Shown: in pieces, positions 1 through 6,723 of the stretch
Position numbering within the stretch: the stretch's first letter is position 1
How the letters are laid out: each line of letters begins with the position of its first letter
Source: CAZWDO01 sp964632485 [NCBI: uncultured bacterium]
GTDB lineage: Bacteria > JAGOEH01
NCBI GenBank assembly: GCA_964632485.1
Contig: CAZWDO010000041.1
Span: 1-16,764, forward strand
Direction: 5' to 3'
DNA: 16,764 nt
Made by a program: the position numbers and the translations under genes
The notes under the pieces: generated by a model
Seen by the model: the letters and a program-made list of their open reading frames with translations, nothing else
Told to the model about the DNA's origin: nothing
Databases searched by the model: none

Positions 1-426
1 CCGGTTTAGCGGGAATTTAGAAGTACTCTCCATTTTCAACTGATGCAGAACAGTAGAAAGTCAAGAATAAATTAAGCGGTTTGATTGATTTCACGATTTT
101 CTCCTTTTTTTCGTCCAGAGAATTTTTGCATATATATTTTGTATTGTGTTGGAACTGATACATTCTTAAAGAAGCATTGTTGACCTACTCAACGAACATT
201 GTGATACTACAGTTCAAATTGAGCCAGTAAAATGTTTGAGAATTACAGTATCAAAAGAAACTCATGATTTGTTTTATAAGAAAGGAATGAGGCTTTCGAA
301 AGATAATATAGAGGCGGTCAAGCATTTTATGAAAATATATGGATTAGCATCTGAATTTAAAATGTATTATGATTTCGTTGTTGAATAAATGGATTTTAAG
401 GTTATTGATTGTACTTTAAAAATTGC
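1..426. other. AT-rich left-edge stretch with ORF remnants
   Basis: No gene with a clear product is visible here. Three things can be seen. On the plus strand, positions 2-43 read RFSGNLEVLSIFN then stop, which could be the tail of a gene entering from the left. On the minus strand, 94-17 is a 25-codon ORF starting GTG behind a good AAAGGAG ribosome site. On the plus strand, 170-388 is open for 72 codons and ends ...MYYDFVVE, but its first ATG is at 287 (close behind AAAGGA, 33 residues), so it is probably a fragment. None matches a family I recognise. Confidence 0.3.
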
Positions 427-679
427 ATGAAGAGTGCAATACTAATTGATAGCTTCTGGAGTATCGCGTGGCCAGGGCATATTTTAGAAGAAGCAAAAAC
501 ACAGAATAATATAAATATTTTTGTGAAATAGTGTTGGCACGAGATATGCATATTACTATTTTGACCAGGATCAAGTATAAGCCTGGACGAATTGGCCAAC
601 AATTATTCATAGGAGGCAAAACATGATTCAGAAGCGTAAGGAATTGTGGAAAGCAAAACAAAATGACCCCGATGATTGA
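427..679 (+). other. Chain of three tiny overlapping ORFs
   Basis: Three short ORFs are joined stop-to-start. The first, 427-531, has 34 residues and begins MKSAILIDSFW; its TAG overlaps a GTG (TAGTG). That GTG opens 531-626, 31 residues, ending LFIGGKT; its TGA overlaps the next ATG (ATGA). The ATG at 623 follows AGGAGG and opens 623-679, 18 basic residues ending NDPDD. Such overlaps are typical of translationally coupled genes, but short ORFs in decayed DNA can show them by chance. The last one is short, charged and directly precedes the ExbD-like segment in another frame, so it could be the displaced N-terminus of that gene. No function can be assigned. Confidence 0.3.
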
Positions 680-782
680 CATGATCTTTCTTCTGTTGAT
701 TTTCTTTATGGTTAATCTGAGTATTGGAAAACCCGATCCAGATTATTTACTGTATTACCGATCTAAACATGGAGGGCATTGA
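663..782 (+). CDS. ExbD/TolR-like transmembrane segment, 39 residues (mini-protein or remnant)
   Basis: The product starts MTPMIDMIFLLLIFFMVN, which closely matches the inner-membrane helix of ExbD/TolR proteins (TPMIDVVFLLLIFF type), including the aspartate that takes part in proton flow in the ExbB-ExbD and TolQ-TolR motors. Normal members have about 20 cytoplasmic residues before the helix and about 90 periplasmic residues after it. Here only about 20 residues follow (SIGKPDPDYLLYYRSKHGGH). The start lies inside the preceding 18-residue ORF, whose basic sequence resembles an ExbD N-terminal tail in another frame, so a frameshifted and truncated gene is the simplest reading. Its TGA lies 2 bases before the next gene's ATG, as in an operon. 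No ExbB/TolQ partner is recognisable nearby. Confidence 0.45.
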   Translation: MTPMIDMIFLLLIFFMVNLSIGKPDPDYLLYYRSKHGGH

Positions 783-784
783 AA

Positions 785-1276
785 ATGAATCAGCATGTTA
801 AATACCTGATCAAGTTGAATATTGGATTATTGATATTATTTTTTCCGATTTTCTTAATTGTTATGGTTATTCTGGAATTAATCGCAGCTATTATTGGATT
901 ATCGTACGAAACGGTTAATGTGATTGTATATTATGTGATTATTCCTCTATCCTGGTTTATTCTCCTAATCATTGCAGGATTCAAGAGAAATAACAAGTAT
1001 GCTGTGATGGGTGGCGGATTATTGACAATATTATACTGCTATTTTCCTATTTCAATTCTTCTTAAGGGAAATGGGGGCGTGATGGTGCAATATTTATGGG
1101 ATCAATCTGTCAGTTTTTTAAATAGCTTTGGCAATCAGGATGTAATGTATTTAATTATGTCGGTGTTGGTTTGCGTGAATGGAGTGGTCATGGTCTATCA
1201 TTTCCTGAGCCTTCAAATATCCGATCACTACTATTTATGGATTACCGGAAAGAATAGAAATCGCAACAAAATTTGA
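785..1276 (+). CDS. Four-helix inner-membrane protein, function unknown
   Basis: A 163-residue, very hydrophobic protein. Likely membrane helices lie at about residues 12-38, 46-65, 75-94 and 121-143, followed by a short basic tail (GKNRNRNKI), which suggests a cytoplasmic C-terminus. I chose ATG 785 because GGAGGG lies 8 bases upstream; an in-frame TTG at 779 is possible but too close to that site. The gene follows the ExbD-like ORF by 2 bases and precedes a small single-helix protein, so the three may be co-transcribed. I do not recognise the family: it lacks the three-helix layout of ExbB/TolQ and shows no enzyme motif. Codon use is AT-rich, like the rest of 1-1500 and unlike the envelope operon to the right. 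Confidence 0.7.
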   Translation: MNQHVKYLIKLNIGLLILFFPIFLIVMVILELIAAIIGLSYETVNVIVYYVIIPLSWFILLIIAGFKRNNKYAVMGGGLLTILYCYFPISILLKGNGGVMVQYLWDQSVSFLNSFGNQDVMYLIMSVLVCVNGVVMVYHFLSLQISDHYYLWITGKNRNRNKI

Positions 1277-1314
1277 AACACTAACTTTAAATGGTTAGAA
1301 ACAGGAGGAATAAG

Positions 1315-1494
1315 ATGAAAAGAGAAATTGAAACGGTAGAGAGAAAACAGTATGTCAAAGCCACGCAGCCATCAAGCAAGTACACATTTTCACAACCGAT
1401 TAAACCCAAATTGAACCGGGAACATTGGAGGAAAGTTGGCATATTATTCATAATCATCGTGGTTCTGATTCAATTATCCAGATTCTTCGGTTGA
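1315..1494 (+). CDS. Small single-helix membrane protein, function unknown
   Basis: A 59-residue protein: a basic, soluble first 40 residues and one C-terminal hydrophobic segment (about residues 41-55, VGILFIIIVVLIQL), giving a tail-anchored or single-pass topology with the N-terminus probably inside. Start ATG 1315 follows AGGAGG by 6 bases; an in-frame upstream start at 1291 has no ribosome site. It lies 38 bases after the four-helix protein and is probably in the same operon. No family recognised. The gene ends only 5 bases before the preserved part of the IS3-type remnant, so its 3' surroundings were reshaped by that insertion or by the deletion that trimmed it. Confidence 0.6.
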   Translation: MKREIETVERKQYVKATQPSSKYTFSQPIKPKLNREHWRKVGILFIIIVVLIQLSRFFG

Positions 1495-1498
1495 TGCA

Positions 1499-1570
1499 CT
1501 ATTGATCTTTTCGATTTGAGGATTCCGCAATAATAATGATCTGCTCAACCGAAAATCGGGATGATTTCAT
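1499..1570 (-). pseudogene. Start of IS3-family transposase OrfA, truncated after 23 codons
   Basis: Reading leftward from ATG 1570, behind AAAGGAG, the product is MKSSRFSVEQIIIIAES... The first 16 or so residues match the N-terminus typical of IS3-family OrfA proteins (MKKSRFSEEQII pattern), a helix-turn-helix protein that binds the element's ends. The reading frame then runs into TAG at 1499 within flanking DNA, so about three quarters of OrfA and all of OrfB (the DDE integrase part) are gone. The distance from the element tip at 1651 to the ATG is 81 bases, normal for this family. It is inactive. Confidence 0.7.
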
Positions 1571-1614
1571 GATCTGCTCCTTTCAGGTTCTTTTTCCTAA
1601 TGTAAGTCTTTTTC

Positions 1615-1650
1615 TCACACTTTTCAACTTCCAATAATCGGGGGCATATC
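1615..1650 (-). repeat. 36-bp terminal inverted repeat, copy 1
   Basis: Read on the minus strand, the first 20 bases (GATATGCCCCCGATTATTGG) recur without mismatch at 10321-10340 on the plus strand. After 8 poorly matched bases, the box AAGTGTGA is also shared. In all about 31 of 36 positions agree. This copy forms the tip of the IS3-type remnant. Confidence 0.85.
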
Positions 1651-1651
1651 A

Positions 1652-2246
1652 GCCGGTGGTGTGTATTATACGCCCAAATATATTGTGAACTATATTGTCG
1701 AGAATACAGTAGGAGAGAAAATCAAGGATAAATCACCGGAGGAAATATCACAGATATCAATATGTGATCCAGCTTGCGGGTCCGGATCGTTTCTGGTTGG
1801 GGCTTATACATGTTTGCTAAATTATCATCTTCAGTATTACACCCGGGATAAACAAATCAAATCTTCATTAAAACAGCATAAGATATTTGAAGTTTCGGAC
1901 AAATAATACCGCTTGACCATAGAAGAGAAACAGCAGATATTACTGAACAATATTTATGGGGTGGATATTGATCAGCAGGCAGTTGAAGTATCGAAATTAT
2001 CATTTATATTTGAAATTATTGGAGAATGGAGGCAGTGAAAGCCAGGGACGGTTATTCAGGCACAGCGATTTAAAATTGCTGCCGGACTTATTAAACAACA
2101 TTAAATGCTGGAACTCATTGATTGGCAGCGATTATTATGCGGATAAAGATATGAATTTGTTTGTGACAGAACAACTGCGCAAGGTGAACATCATGGACTG
2201 GACCAAAGCGTTCTCCGAGTGCCAGAATACTAATCCTAACGGTTAA
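1652..2246 (+). pseudogene. Decayed N6-adenine DNA methylase (type IIG / Eco57I-like) fragment
   Basis: The translation AGGVYYTPKYIVNYIVENTVG followed by ICDPACGSGSFLVGAY is the SAM-binding start of an N6-adenine methylase of the large type IIG/type I-like class (motif I DPACGSGSF). The gene is broken in several ways. It lacks everything before AGG, where an IS3-type tip begins. TAA at 1904-1906 interrupts the frame between SDK and YRLTIEEKQQILL, which is still recognisable as IYGVDIDQQAVEVSKL. A frame change near 2000 moves the homology to LYLKLLENGG...LLPDLLNNIKCWNSLIGSDYY. It stops at NPNG near 2244, just before the expected catalytic NPPY motif, which is absent. No active enzyme can be made. 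Confidence 0.85.
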
Positions 2247-2277
2247 AAGCAAACGTTTTAACGGACGATGTGAATAA

Positions 2278-2311
2278 GTGGGGAATTGACTTGACCCATG
2301 GGTGGGGAATT
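2278..2311 (+). repeat. Paired GTGGGGAATT direct repeats, possible IS21-type end
   Basis: GTGGGGAATT occurs at 2278-2287 and again at 2302-2311, 24 bases apart. Spaced GTGGGGAA repeats are common near the ends of IS21-family elements, where they bind the transposase. They begin about 30 bases after the methylase homology stops, so a second IS end may have cut the 3' side of that gene. No istA or istB sequence is seen; the assignment rests on pattern memory only. Confidence 0.3.
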
Positions 2312-2345
2312 CTAGTGGTCCCTTGCATGATCCTTTGCATTTCGG

Positions 2346-2381
2346 TGGGGCGAAACCGTACAAATAGATGGTTTCGCCCCA
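2346..2381. terminator. Perfect 12-bp hairpin after the envelope operon
   Basis: TGGGGCGAAACC (2346-2357) and GGTTTCGCCCCA (2370-2381) pair perfectly around a 12-base loop, 18 bases beyond the stop codon of the last operon gene. Neither strand has a clear run of T after the stem, so it is a weak intrinsic terminator at best and may instead protect the mRNA 3' end. Confidence 0.55.
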
Positions 2382-2399
2382 TCTCGAAAATTTTCAGGA

Positions 2400-5300
2400 T
2401 TAATCGTTTCCGTAATCGATGATGATCACAACGCTCCGTGTCATGGCGCGCAACCAGGGAAATGCTTTCTCCGAATCCTGGTACAATTGATAATAGGAGA
2501 GCTTCGCGGCTTGTCCCAGATCAATCGATAAAAGCCTGGAAAGTGACTCTCGGGTTTCATAATCTAACAAATGAGCATAAATACTATGATTGCAGTCGAA
2601 TCGGTTTTCATCGCCGAATGGAAAGGCAACACTATGCTTAAAGGCTAACTGTTTTGTCAGCAGATAATCCCTGGCGTCGGCGATGCGGCGTTTGGCGAGC
2701 GCCTGATTGTATTCCCGGGTTCCGCAATAGCTGGCGCGGCCATCCACGCTCACCCGTGCCGATGGATCGGCCAGTCGGGTCCGTATCCGTTCGAGTTTGT
2801 ATCCGCTGATCCAATCTGAATCCCAGAAATACACGGCGGTGGCTTTATCTCCGGGCCGTAGGGGAGGGCGGTCATACTGGAAAACCTTGGCAAAATAGAT
2901 TTCGTGGCCTTTTTTTTGATGTTTGACCCGGAAAGTTCCTTTCTGGATATCCTGATTATCGCAGGCGCTAACGGCCGTAAGCGTATAATAATAGGTTGTG
3001 TCCAGTAAAAGAAGCTGATCGGGATCGACTGGAAATTCAATTTCAGCAACAAATTTTGATTTAATAAGGGGCATGTCCTTGTTTTTCGTAACTAAAACGT
3101 TCCCCTTTTTATCCCGAATTTCAAGATTTAAAGAAACAGATTCGTAACCGCCCATGCCGTTAACCCGAAAGACGAGCCAAGGAGAATCATAGCGCTTGCA
3201 TCCCTCTTCGCAATTCGATGGCAAACGATAGGGAACGAATAGTTCCTTGGTATCGGAATGAATTTCAACCCGCCGGTTTTCAAAAAGCTCAATGGCATCG
3301 GATTTATGATTGGGATCGAAATTGATCGTCATCAGCACATCATGAGCGGTATCGATAGTGATCCGATCCGCAGGAATGCTCAATTCACGGATCATATAGT
3401 CACGGGCGTTTTGCGCGCGTTGCCATGCGCCCTGACGCGCTGCCTTCGATTTAACCTGATTATCGATGGAAAACTTGTATTGGATATTGAATCCTTGCTC
3501 TTGCCGTAATTCCGACAATTTGGCGTCTATTTCCTTTTTTAGATTATGCTCGATATCCGATTTTGGATCCAGAAATCCCCATACGGATATTTTCGCTTCA
3601 GGGAAACAGGTTTTCATCCTGTTGAGCAAAGTATCGATACCGACGGTATCATAGGTAGCTGGTTTCTGGTTGGGGCGGATTTCGAGCGCCAGGGCCGATG
3701 GTTCGCAGAATCCTTCCATATCCATCGGCTGATAAAAGAACATAGGGATTATCGGCGCTTCTTCGTAATAGAAACTGTCGATTAAGGTCAGTGGCTTGGC
3801 ATTCACTGACAGAATTTTTACGGAAGGAATAAGCTTTACGGCATGAAAATCGTCATTGTTCATTTCATGGCAGCGGCAATTCGTTTCACAGTCGCCCGTG
3901 CAGCCATTGCGCTTGATATCGTTAAAATCTCCGACTTCATCGACTTCATTGTTATAATCGACAAACGACCATAGCTCCCGGACGCCGTCGCGGGCATACC
4001 ACCGCATAACATATTCCTTGCTTTCTCCGGGTTTGAATCGATACGCAATGGTTTTTGTTGCTACCGGGAGAATAGCCGGTATCATGCCGTTTCGAGATGG
4101 TTTCACCCGATATTTCTGATAGATATTGTTTTCAAACAAACCCAACTTGAATGGCGCACCGTCTGAAGTTAATTCTGAACTATTGGTGACCACCAGTGTA
4201 ATATCATACGATTTTTTTTCAACAAAGCCCCAAACCGACCGGGAGTCCGATTCGATTTCACAGGGTTGGCACCGGATGGCCACCTTGAAATCCGGAGGAC
4301 AATCGCATGGAACAGCAGGCGGTCGCTCTTCATGCCGAACTCGTACCTGTGTTTGGGCCATATTGTCATTTTCATTCGTTTCTCGAACAGTGTTTTTAAT
4401 ATCGACACGCGTCTCAATCAAAAATTCACCGCTGTTTACCGAAGAGAAGCGCCCCCATTGGAAACTGGATTGTTCACCTTTTTTCAATCCTGACAATTTT
4501 TTTTGGAGCGATTCCGTTCCGGGGATGGAAAGGCTAATATCAAAAGCGCCTGCATCACACCCTCCCTCATTTTTAATAGTAATGGTAAATGTTGTAGAAC
4601 TGGGTTGTTTTTGGCTGCTGATGGTCCATAATTCGCGATATTCGGGATCGATTGCGATGGTCAGGTTGGTTAAATTTTGCTGAAGCATGCATTCCGAAGT
4701 CGCTTTATTGTTGTTTTCATCGCGTTCGGTTATGCGGTTTTGATAATCGACTATCGCCAGATATTGTGGCTGCATGCTGGCGGTATTTCCCTGCCAGGAA
4801 ACCGGAACTAGCTGTGTTTGAAACCGAAAGCTACGGTCTTTGAAATCACTGAATCTGACCCGATGTACATAGACGGGTTTTGTCGTATCGGGCAACAGGA
4901 AAAAAGTTACGTCAAATGACTGATGCATAAGCGAATCTGTCTTTTCCTGCCTGAGATGGGCGCTGTCGATGACGACCTCGACGTCCAGCGGAATGCGTTC
5001 GGGTATTGCCTCGGGCCAACATGAAAGGAAATTATCGCAGTTGATCGATACCTTCAAATCTGGATGCCGTTCGAGCACCCGAATTTTAGAATAGACCTGA
5101 TTGTTGATTGTATCCATCGCGCCGCCTTCATAATAGAAGCTTTCCTCCAAATCGATCTTGGCTGAAACGATCAGATCACATGAATCCTGAGGCTTTGTCC
5201 ATTGAATTGGAAAAGAAAGCGATGACCAAGGAATCTCAAAGCGGACCGGAGATTGCTTTCGGGTTACTTTGAACAAATCCTTGACTATAAGCATGCTGTC

Positions 5301-5543
5301 TATGATTGTGATCGCTGAATCAGCAATATTTAACTGCTTCATTTTAATCTGAAGCCGTACATGGCCCTCTTCCCGTCTGGTGGTGGTAAATAGTGGATTG
5401 ACCGACAATTCATATTTTAATATCACAGAATCCCCATACCATATCCGATAATCAAGCGGTAACTCAGTTGAATCGATTTGCGCCGTCAGGTGATTCAACC
5501 CAGTGAGTATCAGGATGAAGACGAATCGTATCGTAGTTTTCAT
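2400..5543 (-). CDS. Large exported protein with CARDB-like and two OmpA-like domains
   Basis: A 1047-residue protein starting with a signal peptide (MKTTIRFVFILILTGLNHLTAQ). I chose ATG 5543, behind AGAGG, over an upstream in-frame start because it begins at the signal peptide and clears the preceding gene. In order I see: an N-terminal beta-rich part; three Ig-like/CARDB-type repeats at about 160-285, 290-398 and 418-545, the first two ending in the ENNN or ENDN pattern usual for CARDB and the third in a YNNEVDEVGDFND variant; an OmpA-like domain at about 618-761 (RAQNARDYMI, ENRRVEI); a beta linker; and a second OmpA-like domain at about 886-1044 (VDGRASYCGTREYNQALAKRR, ending in RSVVIIIDY). 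OmpA-like domains usually bind peptidoglycan, so an outer-membrane or periplasmic anchor is likely. Cysteine clusters (CDCPP...CQPC and CTGDCETNCRC) flank the third repeat. It is the last gene of the operon, 13 bases after the barrel gene. Confidence 0.85.
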   Translation of the reverse strand: MKTTIRFVFILILTGLNHLTAQIDSTELPLDYRIWYGDSVILKYELSVNPLFTTTRREEGHVRLQIKMKQLNIADSAITIIDSMLIVKDLFKVTRKQSPVRFEIPWSSLSFPIQWTKPQDSCDLIVSAKIDLEESFYYEGGAMDTINNQVYSKIRVLERHPDLKVSINCDNFLSCWPEAIPERIPLDVEVVIDSAHLRQEKTDSLMHQSFDVTFFLLPDTTKPVYVHRVRFSDFKDRSFRFQTQLVPVSWQGNTASMQPQYLAIVDYQNRITERDENNNKATSECMLQQNLTNLTIAIDPEYRELWTISSQKQPSSTTFTITIKNEGGCDAGAFDISLSIPGTESLQKKLSGLKKGEQSSFQWGRFSSVNSGEFLIETRVDIKNTVRETNENDNMAQTQVRVRHEERPPAVPCDCPPDFKVAIRCQPCEIESDSRSVWGFVEKKSYDITLVVTNSSELTSDGAPFKLGLFENNIYQKYRVKPSRNGMIPAILPVATKTIAYRFKPGESKEYVMRWYARDGVRELWSFVDYNNEVDEVGDFNDIKRNGCTGDCETNCRCHEMNNDDFHAVKLIPSVKILSVNAKPLTLIDSFYYEEAPIIPMFFYQPMDMEGFCEPSALALEIRPNQKPATYDTVGIDTLLNRMKTCFPEAKISVWGFLDPKSDIEHNLKKEIDAKLSELRQEQGFNIQYKFSIDNQVKSKAARQGAWQRAQNARDYMIRELSIPADRITIDTAHDVLMTINFDPNHKSDAIELFENRRVEIHSDTKELFVPYRLPSNCEEGCKRYDSPWLVFRVNGMGGYESVSLNLEIRDKKGNVLVTKNKDMPLIKSKFVAEIEFPVDPDQLLLLDTTYYYTLTAVSACDNQDIQKGTFRVKHQKKGHEIYFAKVFQYDRPPLRPGDKATAVYFWDSDWISGYKLERIRTRLADPSARVSVDGRASYCGTREYNQALAKRRIADARDYLLTKQLAFKHSVAFPFGDENRFDCNHSIYAHLLDYETRESLSRLLSIDLGQAAKLSYYQLYQDSEKAFPWLRAMTRSVVIIIDYGND

Positions 5544-5556
5544 AGTAACCTCTGCT

Positions 5557-6696
5557 TTATTTATATTTGTTGATTTTGACATCCAGCTTTTCACAGGGTC
5601 GTCGTTGGATCGATATTGAAAAATAAAAATTATTGATATCGCTGATGATTTGGCGCGGATCGCCATAGAAACCGTCGAATTTCAATATCCAGTTATCCAA
5701 TTTGAACGCCGATGGTAAGTTGAAGTTGAAGCCGAAACCGTAGGTGAGCCATTTTAGTTGAGAGCTGGCCGGGTTTTCGCCTACCATTCCCGCGCGCAGG
5801 TAAAATCCATCAAATAAACGTAGGATATGCAATGGACCGCTTAGATCCATTTCCAGTCCCAAGTGAAAATAATCGTCAATTTCATGGTTGATTTTCTCTG
5901 AAAAATATTCGTAATCATAAGCAAGCAACAGCAGGGCGCGGTCATGGTCTTCAAACAACGGACAGGAGAACCCGGCTTGAATTGAGGCCGGGAGTTTACC
6001 GAATGGTGTATCCTGAAATGCCATATTGGGTTCGATCAAATTGCGGGCGATCACTCCCAGTCGGAGTTGACGGATGCGTCCAAATAATCCGGCGTTTATC
6101 GTCAGCGCCGAGGTTGATCCAATCCCGCTCAGGATAGGATCCCCTTCTTCCACGCCGAAGAAATTCCCTGGTGAATATCCAAAACGGATATATTTGACGA
6201 CGATTCCCAGACTCAAGGCATTGCGGCTATAGTTGGTATGACTGCATAATGAAGAATCGATTCCATGCTCGATGATACGTAACGACATACCAGCCAATAC
6301 GATCAATTGGTTGAATACATCCGAACCGAGATAATTGATCCCCGCGCCGACCGATAATCGTGGCATACCGAACACGGGTTTTTGACCGGGAGATACACTG
6401 GCAAATGAATTTTTCTTGTGAATAGCAATGGGTTTTAAAAAATCGATACCGAACTGATAGACATTGTCATGCGAAATATGGTCAAAAAGTTTGCGATACT
6501 TCAGTACGCCCACTTCCAGTCCGGTGGCATTGCTCAATCCGGCCGGATTCCACTCGAGCGCATTCAAATCATCGGCAACGCCCACAAAAGCGCCGCCCAT
6601 TGCGGCTGGTCTGGCGCTCAAATCGATGCGGTCCGAGCTATAGTGAACCGCAGACGCTAAAACCACCCATATAAGTGTAAAAATAGTGATTTTCAT
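5557..6696 (-). CDS. Outer-membrane beta-barrel protein, PorV/PorQ (UPF0164) type
   Basis: A 379-residue protein with a signal peptide (about 1-17) and the family hallmark near residues 28-55: ARPAAMGGAFVGVADD then LNALEWNPAGL. This is shared by PorV/PorQ and FadL-like barrels found in Bacteroidota and related phyla, where PorV shuttles cargo of the type IX secretion system and PorQ acts in surface attachment. The rest shows alternating beta-strand patterns with aromatic girdles, ending in strands such as NFYFSISIQRR. ATG 6696 follows AAGGGAGC. It lies 27 bases after the secreted protein gene and 13 before the OmpA-like gene, so one mRNA is likely. Which PorV, PorQ or paralogue it is cannot be said from sequence alone. 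Confidence 0.8.
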   Translation of the reverse strand: MKITIFTLIWVVLASAVHYSSDRIDLSARPAAMGGAFVGVADDLNALEWNPAGLSNATGLEVGVLKYRKLFDHISHDNVYQFGIDFLKPIAIHKKNSFASVSPGQKPVFGMPRLSVGAGINYLGSDVFNQLIVLAGMSLRIIEHGIDSSLCSHTNYSRNALSLGIVVKYIRFGYSPGNFFGVEEGDPILSGIGSTSALTINAGLFGRIRQLRLGVIARNLIEPNMAFQDTPFGKLPASIQAGFSCPLFEDHDRALLLLAYDYEYFSEKINHEIDDYFHLGLEMDLSGPLHILRLFDGFYLRAGMVGENPASSQLKWLTYGFGFNFNLPSAFKLDNWILKFDGFYGDPRQIISDINNFYFSISIQRRPCEKLDVKINKYK

Positions 6697-6723
6697 AATT
6701 ATGCTCCCTTGAAATCCTGAATG

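Larger units (their letters stand above)
1499..1651 (-). mobile_element. IS3-family left-end remnant
   Basis: About 150 bases survive: the terminal repeat (tip TGATATGCCCCC read on the minus strand from 1651), the leader with a ribosome site, and the first OrfA codons. The TG tip fits the IS3 family. The outer side of the tip abuts the methylase pseudogene exactly where its homology starts (AGGVYYTP), so the element or its ancestor inserted into the methylase gene. The rest of the element, and any target duplication on the far side, were lost by a deletion near 1495-1499. Confidence 0.65.

Noticed and set aside
17-94. Minus-strand 25-codon ORF as a second IS3 OrfA start
   Set aside because: Its ribosome site and first codons (AAAGGAG...GTGAAATCA) look like those at 1570, but the peptide after MKS does not match OrfA and no terminal repeat is found nearby.
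2346-2381. Hairpin as one arm of an IS terminal repeat
   Set aside because: No second copy of the arm occurs outside the hairpin itself; its place after the operon favours an mRNA 3' structure.
4126-4683. 185-residue plus-strand ORF
   Set aside because: Antisense shadow of the CARDB-like repeats of the 1047-residue protein; composition is unlike a real protein.
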